From NCBI GenBank assembly GCA_039105265.1, contig JAPFFF010000002.1:8184001-8248000 (forward strand): DNA of 64,000 nt. Reading direction: 5' to 3'. The notes below the pieces were generated by a model. That model was not told the DNA's origin. It saw only the letters and a list, made by a program, of their open reading frames with translations, and ran no database searches. This stretch comes from Tritrichomonas musculus. Lineage: Eukaryota; Parabasalia; Tritrichomonadida; Tritrichomonadidae. Positions 18,510 to 29,300 of the stretch are shown here, piece after piece (position 1 is the stretch's first letter; the number at the start of each line of letters is the position of its first letter). The translations under genes and the position numbers were made by a program.

Positions 18510-21500
18510 ATGCTAAACATCACGTTATTATCATTAGCATGCCTTTCATACACTTCCCATTCACCTTTTTATTCAATTAATCGTTTAAATCACATGAAGA
18601 CATCGACATATTTTCAAAAATCCTTATTTTCACGTTTTTTTTCGACAGTAATTTACTCAAATTCAAACAATCACAATACAATTATTAGAAATACTGTTTT
18701 TGATCACATCTCTAGAAGTGCTGTTGTTTTTATCGATGGAGATTACAGTGATACATGCTATTTTGATAATCAAAATCTTTTCACTAAACCAGATTCAAAT
18801 CGTCTTGTTTTTAAGAACATTCAAACTTCATATGACAAGTATAATTCAGGTTGGGTTGTGAGACGTCCTTTTTTCTTTTCAGATCCAAACAGAAACAACG
18901 CGGGATGCGGTGACATCACAATTGCAGGTTGCACTTTTTCAGAGTGCTATTCAACGGGCAATGATCACAACGGCGGTGGTGGCATTTTAATTGAGCAAGA
19001 TTGCAAAGTCATTATTCATGAAACTATATTTAATGCTTGTCATACTGATCATCTTGTTGGAGGTGCAGCTTATATATGCAAAGTACGAGGAACTCATGAC
19101 AAAAATGGAGGCACTTTCAAAGATCAACAAACGAAAGAAGCAGATATTCAATACTGTTGTTTTCAACATTGTTATGGAAACAAAGATGATATTTATGGAG
19201 TTGCAATGCTTGTGTCAGCACAAGTAACAATCCTTTTATATTCATCAACAACAAATTGCACAACTGATGTAAGAGCATATGGCGCACAATTTGATATACA
19301 AGCAGATAACATCACTTCACTAAACACAAACACAACTGGTTCCTATTCTACTTATTGCGGTGCTATAGAATATCGAGATGCTACAAAAGGTAAATTCATG
19401 TATCAAACAATGACTAAAAATGATTGTAAATATGCTACTTCATTTACATCTCTAACAATAGATGGAATGGAAATTTCATCTTGTAACTATGTCAATAATA
19501 CAATTAGATACAATTATGGGGGAATTTCTGATGCATTGGTTCATATTAGAAACAAACCAATAACTCTCGAATTCTTTTATTTCATCGATACAATCTATCC
19601 TGACAACGATAAAGGACAGTTCGTTTCATGCGATAAATCATATTCCGTCACAATGAAGTTTTGCTATGCAGATGATCCTGATCCTAAACGAAGGGAGAGT
19701 TTTTTTGTAACTGAAAATTGTAATTGGAGTGTTACTGATTATGCTACCTTTGATATAAAACAGTTGAATCTTGGTGATTGTCAGGGTGAACAACCACCTG
19801 CTCCTATTATTATTACATCAATATTTACTCCATCAGCAGATTTCACTAGAAGTCAAGCTTTCACAAATTCTTTTGCTTTCAGTGTATCTCAGCATTTCAC
19901 AAATTCAGAACCTTTCAATCCAACTGATAAGTTCAGTCAATCAGAAGAATTTACAAATTCTCAGAAGTTTTCACTTACAGATTCTTTTTCAAAATCAGAT
20001 AAGTTTTCATATTCAAAAAGTTTCTCAAAATCAAATGCTTTTTCTGGTTCAGATCAATTCAGTAATACAAAAGCATTTACAAAATCTGACCATTTTTCAA
20101 AGACATCCAAATTTAGTGATTCAATAGTCTTCACCAAATCAGATCACTTTTCAGAATCAACAAAATTTACTAAATCAAATCAATTTTCTAATTCACAAAA
20201 ATTTACCAAATCTAATCAATTTTCTCATTCAGAAAAATTTACAAAATCAAGTGAATTCAGCAAGACAGATATTTTTTCAGAGACTAAGAGATTCACCAAT
20301 TCATTGATATTTAGTGAGTCCAATGATTTTAGTAGATCAAAAATGTTCAGTAGATCATCTTTCTTTTCAGAATCCAATAAGTTTAGTAGATCTGATGCTT
20401 TTTCGAAGTCACAAATGTTTTCCGAGTCAGATGACTTTACAAAATCTGTTGCTTTCTCTTCATCAAATGCATTTAAAGCAACTGAAGTTTTCACACATTC
20501 AGATTATTTCTCAAAATCAAATGAGTTTTCACTATCAACTGTTTTTTCAGAATCAAATAAATTTAGTAATTCTGGAAGGTTTTCTGAATCAGTTCCATTT
20601 TCTGAATCAGATGATTTTTCACAATCAGTAAAGTTTTCAAAATCATTTCAATTTTCAGAATCATCAAAATTCTCAAAATCAAAGGTTTTCAGCCAATCTG
20701 GAGTATTTACTGAATCAACAGTATTTTCAGAATCAGAAGATTTTTCACAATCAAACATTTTTACTCAATCAAATGGATTCAATCCAACAGATACATTTTC
20801 TTTATCAAATATTTTTTCAAAATCAAAAGATTTCAGTTTATCTGATGCTTTTTCAAACTCAATGAAATTCAGTGGTTCGTTTGGATTCACAAAGTCAATT
20901 GCTTTTTCAGAATCAACTGAATTTTCAAAATCATCTCAGTTTTCTAATTCGATTGATTTCACTAAATCTAACTTTTTCAGTGGATCAGTTGATTTCACAA
21001 AGTCAGTCCTATTTTCTGAATCAAATGACTTCACTAAATCAGAGAAATTCACCAAATCAGTGGCTTTCTCAATGTCATCTCAATTTTCTAATTCGATTGA
21101 TTTCACAAAATCGAACTTTTTCAGCGAGACAGGTGATTTCACAAAATCAATTCAATTTTCTGAATCAAGCCACTTTTCAGAATCTGGAGAATTTACAAAA
21201 TCATCTGATTTTTCAAAGTCGTCTCAATTTTCAGGTACAAAAGATTTCACAAAATCGAACTTTTTCAGTGAGACAAGTGATTTCACAAAATCAATTCAAT
21301 TTTCTGAATCAAGCCACTTTTCAGAATCTGGAGAATTTACAAAATCATCTGATTTTTCAAAGTCGTCTCAATTTTCAGGTACAAAAGATTTCACAAAATC
21401 GAGCATTTTCAGTGAGACAACTGATTTCACAAAATCAATTCAATTTTCTGAATCAAGCCACTTTTCAGAATCTGGAGAATTTACAAAATCATCTGATTTT

Positions 21501-23165
21501 TCAAAGTCGTCTCAATTTTCAGGTACAAAAGATTTCACAAAATCGAACTTTTTCAGTGAGACAGGTGATTTCACAAAATCAATTCAATTTTCTGAATCAA
21601 GCGACTTCACCAAATCAGACAAATTCACAAAATCAGCGGATTTTTCAGGAACAGCTGGTTTTTCAAAATCAGCTCAATTCACTGAGTCAACAAAGTTCAC
21701 CAAATCAAGTGATTTTAGCCCATCTAAAAAGTTCACAAACTCATTTCATTTCAGTGAATCAAATGACTTCACTGATTCAGGAAAGTTCACAAAAACAGCT
21801 GATTTTTCAAAATCGTCTCATTTTTCTGAATCATCAGAATTCACCAATTCAAACAAGTTCAGTGAATCCACAAGATTCAGCGAATCCAATGACTTTACAC
21901 AGTCAGACATATTTACAATGTCACATAATTTCAATGCAACTGACACTTTTACGCCATCAAAAGCTTTTTCACCATCAGCTGATTTTACATTGTCAACTGC
22001 TTTTTCTGAATCAAGCGATTTCAGTGAATCAGGTCACTTCACAGAATCAGGAGCGTTTTCATCATCAAAAGGATTCACCGAATCTTCTGACTTTTCTTAT
22101 TCACAAGTGTTTTCTAATTCAGTGAAATTCACAAAATCTGATGGATTCCATCCAACTGAAAAGTTTTCATCATCGGCGAAATTCTCCCTTTCAAAGGCAT
22201 TCAGCGAGTCCACTGATTTCACTAGGTCGGCAATGTTTACAGAATCAACAAAGTTCACAAAGTCATCATTTTTCACAAACTCTTGCAAATTCACTGAATC
22301 TGGCAAGTTCACAGGTACTGGTGACTTCACAAAGACGACAGATTTCACTGGGTCTGTTCGATTCACAAAATCAACACAATTTACAGGATCAAAAGATTTC
22401 AGTGATTCTGCTAAGTTCACAACATCATTCTTCTTCACGCATTCTAAAGAATTTTCAGGAACAGGTCACTTCACTTCATCATCATTGTTCACAAAAACTA
22501 CTCAATTCACTTCATCTTCAGATTTCAGTGAATCAATGAAATTCACGAAGTCGAACGACTTTCCAGTCAGTGCTAACTTCAAGCCAACAAAAGGTTTTTC
22601 AAAATCAGATCCATTTTCATTCACAAATGAATTCAGTCAAACAGTTCACTTCACCAAATCAACTGAATTCAATGAATCAAATGAATTCAGCAAATCAGGC
22701 TCTTTTCCAGCATCACTGGCATTCACTTCGAGCAACAAATTTAGTCCTTCATTAGAATTCAGTTCTTCTGGAGATTTTTCAGAGTCTATTCAATTTTCTG
22801 AATCTTCAGAATTCACTTTTTCAAACGCTTTCACAAATTCTGAAGCAATTTTAGATTTCGTTTCAACTAGAAAAGTTGTCATTCCAATTAATTTTGAAAA
22901 GACTGATAAACATGGTCAACCTAATATTGGTTTGGCAGCAGGATTGACTGCTGTTGGAGCCGCTGTCATTGCGGGAATTGTCGCTGCTGCAATTCTTCTG
23001 AATCGAAGGAGAAGGTTGGCTTTAAACCCGGAATCTGATCAAGAAGATATAACTGTTCTTGATACGAATAGTATTTCTAATGTTATAGATAATCCACTTT
23101 ATAATTTAATGAAAAATGAAGATGACCCATTTGAATCAGATTTCAGAGAAGAATTCGTAACTTAA
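18510..23165 (+). CDS. Large type I surface protein with about 168 hexapeptide repeats
   Basis: The 1551-residue protein starts with a signal-peptide-like segment (MLNITLLSLACLSYTS). Residues about 40-430 form a Cys-containing beta-helix-like domain with CxF motifs (GCTFSECYSTG, CCFQHCYGN). From about 437 to 1447 it consists of hexapeptides F-[ST]-x-S-x-x with hardly a break (for example DFTKSIQFSESSHFSESGEF). One TM helix follows (about 1470-1500, GLAAGLTAVGAAVIAGIVAA), then RRRR and a 50-residue acidic tail with an NPLY motif, a possible endocytosis or adaptor signal. It is probably an extended cell-surface stalk or adhesin presenting the N-terminal domain, with many Ser/Thr for glycosylation. 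The role in adhesion is inferred. The repeats are intact in frame throughout. Confidence 0.85.
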   Translation: MLNITLLSLACLSYTSHSPFYSINRLNHMKTSTYFQKSLFSRFFSTVIYSNSNNHNTIIRNTVFDHISRSAVVFIDGDYSDTCYFDNQNLFTKPDSNRLVFKNIQTSYDKYNSGWVVRRPFFFSDPNRNNAGCGDITIAGCTFSECYSTGNDHNGGGGILIEQDCKVIIHETIFNACHTDHLVGGAAYICKVRGTHDKNGGTFKDQQTKEADIQYCCFQHCYGNKDDIYGVAMLVSAQVTILLYSSTTNCTTDVRAYGAQFDIQADNITSLNTNTTGSYSTYCGAIEYRDATKGKFMYQTMTKNDCKYATSFTSLTIDGMEISSCNYVNNTIRYNYGGISDALVHIRNKPITLEFFYFIDTIYPDNDKGQFVSCDKSYSVTMKFCYADDPDPKRRESFFVTENCNWSVTDYATFDIKQLNLGDCQGEQPPAPIIITSIFTPSADFTRSQAFTNSFAFSVSQHFTNSEPFNPTDKFSQSEEFTNSQKFSLTDSFSKSDKFSYSKSFSKSNAFSGSDQFSNTKAFTKSDHFSKTSKFSDSIVFTKSDHFSESTKFTKSNQFSNSQKFTKSNQFSHSEKFTKSSEFSKTDIFSETKRFTNSLIFSESNDFSRSKMFSRSSFFSESNKFSRSDAFSKSQMFSESDDFTKSVAFSSSNAFKATEVFTHSDYFSKSNEFSLSTVFSESNKFSNSGRFSESVPFSESDDFSQSVKFSKSFQFSESSKFSKSKVFSQSGVFTESTVFSESEDFSQSNIFTQSNGFNPTDTFSLSNIFSKSKDFSLSDAFSNSMKFSGSFGFTKSIAFSESTEFSKSSQFSNSIDFTKSNFFSGSVDFTKSVLFSESNDFTKSEKFTKSVAFSMSSQFSNSIDFTKSNFFSETGDFTKSIQFSESSHFSESGEFTKSSDFSKSSQFSGTKDFTKSNFFSETSDFTKSIQFSESSHFSESGEFTKSSDFSKSSQFSGTKDFTKSSIFSETTDFTKSIQFSESSHFSESGEFTKSSDFSKSSQFSGTKDFTKSNFFSETGDFTKSIQFSESSDFTKSDKFTKSADFSGTAGFSKSAQFTESTKFTKSSDFSPSKKFTNSFHFSESNDFTDSGKFTKTADFSKSSHFSESSEFTNSNKFSESTRFSESNDFTQSDIFTMSHNFNATDTFTPSKAFSPSADFTLSTAFSESSDFSESGHFTESGAFSSSKGFTESSDFSYSQVFSNSVKFTKSDGFHPTEKFSSSAKFSLSKAFSESTDFTRSAMFTESTKFTKSSFFTNSCKFTESGKFTGTGDFTKTTDFTGSVRFTKSTQFTGSKDFSDSAKFTTSFFFTHSKEFSGTGHFTSSSLFTKTTQFTSSSDFSESMKFTKSNDFPVSANFKPTKGFSKSDPFSFTNEFSQTVHFTKSTEFNESNEFSKSGSFPASLAFTSSNKFSPSLEFSSSGDFSESIQFSESSEFTFSNAFTNSEAILDFVSTRKVVIPINFEKTDKHGQPNIGLAAGLTAVGAAVIAGIVAAAILLNRRRRLALNPESDQEDITVLDTNSISNVIDNPLYNLMKNEDDPFESDFREEFVT
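19820..22850 (+). repeat. 18-bp-period coding repeat of the surface protein
   Basis: About 168 tandem 18-nt units encode F-[ST]-x-S-x-x. Within 21113-21600 there is a higher-order unit of 144 nt (8 hexapeptides) repeated about 3.4 times with very few differences, a sign of recent unequal crossing-over. Elsewhere units have diverged at the third and variable positions. Confidence 0.85.
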
Positions 23166-23737
23166 AATTTTTATGAAAAATTGATTTTAAATTCAAGTTA
23201 GACGTATTTAACAAATTAAATCGATCGATTTAATCATTGTTCTTTTACTAATATTTTATTTTAATAAATAGTTTTTAGTTATAACTTTTATCTTTTAAAA
23301 ATTATATTTCCAGCTTTAACAAATCAATATTTTTTAATTTATAATCATTACTATTTAATTATATATTTTGGGATTTTAATTTAATTAGAATTATTTTTTA
23401 ACAAACCTTCAATAATTCTTAATATATATTCCATTGAATTCAATTTTTTTAAAATTAAACACCATAATAAGATAAGAAGCCAATGATTTCTATGATGTAT
23501 TAAAATATGAAAAAAAGCATGAACTTAATATTTCATATAAAGTCGAAACTCAAATAAACATAATAGAAATTAATAAATATTTAATGAACCTAGCACTCTC
23601 TATGGAACATGAATGAATAATCTTTAAATTCTATTTTCAATTTTTGTTATAAAAATTTATAAACGCTCTACATAAACCAATCAAATTTATGAATTATCTA
23701 ATTCAAAAATTGAAAGTCAAAATTTTAGAATTCTATA
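23166..23737 (+). other. Intergenic, no gene seen
   Basis: 572 AT-rich bases between the surface protein and glucosidase II beta genes. No coding, tRNA or inverted-repeat signal was recognised. Confidence 0.5.
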
Positions 23738-25057
23738 ATGCTTTTATTCATTCTCTTTGTTGTATTCAACGATAATTTTCATTTTAACCCAAGCTTCTTT
23801 ACAAAAACTTACAAAAATCGTTTAAATCCAGATAAAACCCAATTTCAATGCCTTAGATCTGATAAATTTGTTACTATGAATCAAATTAATGATGGATCAT
23901 GCGATTGCTGCGATGGATCAGATGAATTTATTAATCTTACTTACTGCTTCAATACATGCCCACTTCATCTTAGTGATTTTGAAAAATCATTTTTAACAAA
24001 CCAATACTACTCGGCTATAGAAAAGCGATCATTACTTTCAAAAAATTATACAAATGAATTTCAACTTTTTAAGACCGAATTATCAAATAAACATAAAGAA
24101 CTTGATTTACTTGAAAAAGAGTATATTGAATTAGCCCAGAATTATAATAATTCAAAACAAACGCTGAAATCTTGGGTTTATAAAACTCTAGGCTTACCTC
24201 CATACGATCCTATTAAAGAAAAAGAAGAAAAAGAAAAGTATATTAACAAAATTAATATTAATAAATACTTGAAAAAATTAAATGAAGATGAAGTAGAAGA
24301 AGGCGAGGAAGAAGAAGGTGAAGAGGAAGTCAACAATGAAAAATCATCCAAAATTACTCAATTAGAAATAGAACAATTGAAAGACGAAAGAAGATTAAAA
24401 TGGGCTGAGAAGAAGCATTATGAGTATGATAAACAATTAAAGAAAGCTATTAAATTATACCAAGAAAGTAATAAAAAGTCATCATTTTTCAGTTCCAATA
24501 AGGAAGATACATATCCAAAAGAATATACCAACTGCCATGACTTAAAGAAAAAACTCAAAAACACTAAAATCAAATTCGAAGCACTTAAAGATGAAGTTCG
24601 AACCGGAGACATTCGAGTTACCCAAGATTTCGGTTCAGATAATATTTGGTTTGGCCTTTCAGAAAAACAAATCGAAGTTGAAATACCTCAAGAAAATGCT
24701 TATGTTTCTTTTGGATTCATGGATTCAGCATCATTAAATCCAAAGGAAAATAATAATAACCAAGCATTTATTCTCAAAAGAGAGATTGGTCCTTATCGCC
24801 CTCCAATTAATAGGATGATCCATTATGGACCTAAAGAAATTACTGATAATTGGAATGAATACTCATTCTCAGTTAGATTAATCTGCTATCCAGAATTCCA
24901 TGTTTTTGAAACAACAGCACCAATTATATCAAGAATTAAATCAGTAATTGGACTTCCTGAAGCTTGCAATACGACAAAAAGTGAAGACGATCTACAAACA
25001 TTTTTGCATGAAGTTGCTCCTTATATTAATCAATTAGTAGATAAGAATGATTTATAA
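23738..25057 (+). CDS. Glucosidase II beta subunit-like protein (PRKCSH type)
   Basis: The 439-residue protein begins with a hydrophobic signal sequence (MLLFILFVVFNDNFHFNPSF). An LDL-receptor class A-like Cys/Asp module follows with INDGSCDCCDGSDEF (about 52-66), the hallmark of glucosidase II beta. The middle is a charged coiled coil with a Glu-rich run (DEVEEGEEEEGEEE). The C-terminus is MRH-like (mannose-6-phosphate receptor homology), with EYSFSVRLICYPEFHVFE near 384-401 and a paired Cys about 25 residues later. The subunit tethers the catalytic alpha subunit in the ER and binds N-glycan mannose for glucose trimming. The protein ends KNDL, which resembles a divergent ER-retrieval signal. 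Trichomonad N-glycan precursors lack the usual glucoses, so its substrate is an open point. Confidence 0.85.
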   Translation: MLLFILFVVFNDNFHFNPSFFTKTYKNRLNPDKTQFQCLRSDKFVTMNQINDGSCDCCDGSDEFINLTYCFNTCPLHLSDFEKSFLTNQYYSAIEKRSLLSKNYTNEFQLFKTELSNKHKELDLLEKEYIELAQNYNNSKQTLKSWVYKTLGLPPYDPIKEKEEKEKYINKININKYLKKLNEDEVEEGEEEEGEEEVNNEKSSKITQLEIEQLKDERRLKWAEKKHYEYDKQLKKAIKLYQESNKKSSFFSSNKEDTYPKEYTNCHDLKKKLKNTKIKFEALKDEVRTGDIRVTQDFGSDNIWFGLSEKQIEVEIPQENAYVSFGFMDSASLNPKENNNNQAFILKREIGPYRPPINRMIHYGPKEITDNWNEYSFSVRLICYPEFHVFETTAPIISRIKSVIGLPEACNTTKSEDDLQTFLHEVAPYINQLVDKNDL

Positions 25058-26340
25058 AGAGTACTATTGAAATTGGAAAAATACAGAACATATCGCATCA
25101 AACCAAACTTTAAAAAATATTTAGATAAAATTTTGGGATTTAAGCCATTAAGTTTTAGTAGTAGTAATAATTAAAGTCATTATTGTTATTCTTAATACAC
25201 TTTATTTATTACTATAAAAAATATATCAAATTATTAATATTAAGTCTAAACATCTTCATTTAATTTGCTTCAAATTGAAAAAAATATAAATTAGTTTATA
25301 CAAATAAATGACTAATGCTAATACATATGATCATCAACACGTGAAAAATGGAATTGTTTTTTTTTTTTTTTTTTTTTCTAGAGAAGTTTACCTCCATTTC
25401 AAATTTTAAATCATTTTATCTTTTTTATCAAACAATTTAATTGCATCATTCTACATTAATTATATATTTAATAATTATCATAATATTAATTAAATTTTAA
25501 AAAATGAATTCATATTTAAAATATAAAGATATGATTATTTTAAATTGAGAAGGTGGTAATGTTTTTTGAACAAGGTATATGTTTTTTGAATATATCAAAT
25601 TTTAATCTGCAAAAATTTGATATTTTATTTTTTTAATAATTTATATTAAATTTATAATATAAAAATATATTAATTTTTAATGATAAATCCAGTTATCATT
25701 AAGATAATGTCTAATTAATAAATATTTTAAATAATATAAAATAAATATGTATATCATAGTTAACAATACATAATTTTAGTTTATTTTGATGCAATTTGAT
25801 TTCATGTATTATAATATGTTAAATATTAAATAATAAAATGAAAAAATTTTTTACCATAAAAATATTTTTTTTTTTTTTTTTCTCCTCCTATGCCTTTTTT
25901 TGAATTATACTCTAATTAAACGAATCTATCCGCTTATTTCATCAGTTTGTTAATGCTATTTAAATAAAAAAAAAAGAAGAATTTATTCTCAATTATTTCA
26001 TTTGATAATATGAATTATAATTCTTAATATATATTATATATATTATATAATATAATTATATATCTTATTTATATTTACATATATTTAAAATACATTGATA
26101 TATACATATTTTTGTTAAATTTTATATATAGGTTCTTTTCTCAATTATTTAAACATAATTATTCCATTATATTATTAATATTTTAAATATATAAATATAT
26201 ATATAAATGAATATAAATATATTATAACTTAAAATAGGTCAATAAATAATAAATAATGTTAATACTAGCAATTATATCCATTTTTATGAGTCATGACCCT
26301 TCTGATCCTCTTATTAAAATTGAATTCTTATTTAAATTGA
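25058..26340 (+). other. Long AT-rich gene-free region
   Basis: 1.28 kb upstream of the cyclase, with long T-runs at about 25358-25378 and 25866-25880 and AT-repeat stretches near 26030-26070. No ORF of note, tRNA or inverted-repeat element was seen. Confidence 0.5.
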
Positions 26341-29300
26341 ATGGAAGGGAATCAGCCTAATGGAATCATACCTCCATTCCCTTCAAGTTCGAGTCACAGT
26401 TTCGAATCTTCCCATTCATTTACAGGACTAAAGTATTATGGATTAAAAAAGACCAATTATTACAAACTTTTTCAAAAAGATATTATTCAACTTTCTAATT
26501 ACATTTTTTACGTCTCTCCTCCCTACATAACAGTTAATAATATAATATCAGGCATACGAATTATGCAATTGTTGTTTCCTTGTTTTATCCCAGCTTTTTT
26601 AAATTTTTGGACAAAAGGAACAGTTGATCAAGTGACATTAAACATCCTATCAGTTTTTTGCTATATTATACCCCCAACATCTTTTTACAAATCAATACAT
26701 TATTTTTTAATATGCTATATTATAATCGAATTATTAGTAATTTTAATTGTACTAATCTCATCATACAATTTAAAAAGATATGCCAGATTACCAGGATTTA
26801 TACCACCTTTTTTATACTTCTATCATATCTCCTTTGGCCACTATTTTCACTCCATAGTATTATATTCTATATTTCAAATTATCTCATCTTTTATAGCCAA
26901 TGAGAAACCGGCCAACTTTTCAACCAGTGGGATTATAGCCCTTGTTGTCATCTCATTTTTTTGCGTTATACTAAATATTTTTTTTATGGTTAATTCAATT
27001 AGCCAAACCTTAGTTTTTAGGCCAAAATCATTGCCATCAAACACCTCAGCACCACAATTTATAATTTTTTGGTTAACAATCTTAATAAATATTTTTTTTG
27101 GAGTATCAGTTCATCTACAAAAAAAGTATCAAATCATATTTTTAACATTGAATACAATTTTATACGTTATTTCCGGTTTTTCAGTGTTTATGCAAGGTGG
27201 TTTTATACAAATTTTCACGTCAAACATAGTTTTATCATCATCCATCACTGGAGCAGTTTTCACCTTTATTCACCTTATCATGATCGTATTCGACAAGAAG
27301 GGAACGATAGCACTTTTTTTCTGTTTGATTGCCTTTTTTATATTGATGTTAATAATCAACTTTTTCATAATACAAACGGTTACTATGAATCATCTAAAAC
27401 TACTCGATTCAATTCAAACTGACAAGACACTTTTTTCGTACGTTAAGTCACCTAATAAATTTCTCCTTATCGCCAACACAGGCATCAAGTATGCCCATCC
27501 AATTGTCCTTGATTTGACCTTGTTTATACTAGCTACAGAAAAGTGGCAGAAAAATTCGTACGTTTATTTAATCTATGCAAAATTCATTTCAATTTACCCA
27601 GAAGAAGCGGTTACATTGAAATATATCTACAAATTTGTCAAACTACAGAAATTGAAAGGCTCAGCTGCACGCTGCATCAAGCGCCAGACAGGAATGATTC
27701 TGAACCAAAGAGAAGGAGGACTAACCGCCGAACTAAGGTCAAAAATTAACCTTATCAAAAAACAAAATCAGCTTGCAAAGCATAAATTAGGACACGTCTG
27801 GGACGTCGTCATTCGTGGAAACCTCAACGAGATCGAAGTAGCTACAAAAAGGGCCATTAATTCAATCAATGATACCAATGCAGAATTCAAGCATCTTTTG
27901 CACGAATTTCCAAACAATAGAAATGTAACTTATTTTTACAGTACCTTTTTGAATGAGTTAATGGCCGACCAGAACATGTCAGACGAGATGCATAGAAGGT
28001 CAAGATTGCTTCTCCCCGGAATTTCTATCGTAGAGGACCAGACTCACGAATACGGATTGAAGCAGTTCCCAAATTTGCCGAGTTCAATCAAGGTTCAAAA
28101 AGATCAACCAATGATGACGTCAACCGTCGAAACCGCCCAACTATTTCAGCATGATCAAAGCGAGCTGAGCTTGAAGCGTGATCGTCAGAAAGATCTCGAA
28201 CAGATTGCTGGAATTAGACAGAATATTGAGAACTTAGTCATTCCTTCAATTCGCGGCACAAAAATAATGAGAATTTTATCGTCACTTTTTATGTTCATAA
28301 TTCCATGCATAATTGGTCTTATACTAATTGAGTACTATATCAAAAAGTTGCAAAGACCAATGAAATTCTTGGCTTCACTCTCAATGCTAAGAACCTACGC
28401 TTACCAGGTTATAGCCTTCTCTCTTCGGTTCGTTGGACAATGCTTGGGTGTTTTCGAAGAGGTCAAAGAACACCCCGAAAAACCGCCAAAAAGTTTCGGT
28501 AACACTTGGGACACTAAGGAACAGCTCGAGTACATCCTGGGGATCACAACTAACGCTTTACAAGACTTTGGCTCTTTTCGTATGTTTGAAGAAAACGACC
28601 GTTTAATCAACCAAGCACAAGCACTCATTTTTCAGAACACTGTTCCGTACGTTTATTACACCTCACCGACCAATGTGACCACCTCGAACATTTCAATACA
28701 AGCGGCCATACTTGACTTCACCATCCAAACCAAAATGATCTTAACCGCCACAAATATGACCAATTCAATTTTGAGTTCCGGGGCCATTTTGAACCCGATA
28801 AATAACGTGTCTCCCATCTCAACGAATATCAGAGATGCAATGTACTTGATGATCGAGTACATGAACAGTAACTACAGTCGAGTGAAGAAGTTTGGAAATA
28901 TACTGTATATTGTACTGATAGCCGCCGAAATTCTGATATTTATAAGTACGTTAATAATTCAATTGAAATGGATTAATTCAAATAAAAAAGAAACCTACCA
29001 ATGCCTCTTCTCTCTGCCTAAAAATGTGGTATCTGAACTGGCCGAGAACAGAGGAAGTAAGAAGAAAGATAACCAGGCGGAGGAAATGAATAAACAGGAC
29101 GAAAATATATTGAAAATTTTCAATTCAGGCGGTTCGTCAGAAGATTCTTTTAGTGATGCGGCTTTGTTGGTGGCTGGGTCAATTCTGGTGCTAATTTTTG
29201 CGGCTATTGTATCGGTGTTGTTTGTTTTATTGGTGATAAATTTGACTAAGTCTGTTAGAAACTCGGCTCCTCATCTACATTATTTAATGGGATCATATTC

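Noticed and set aside
20872-22125. Long Gln/Asn/Leu-rich open frame overlapping the surface gene
   Set aside because: It is the +1 shadow of the 18-bp coding repeat, which has no stops in that frame. The real frame carries signal peptide, TM helix and tail.
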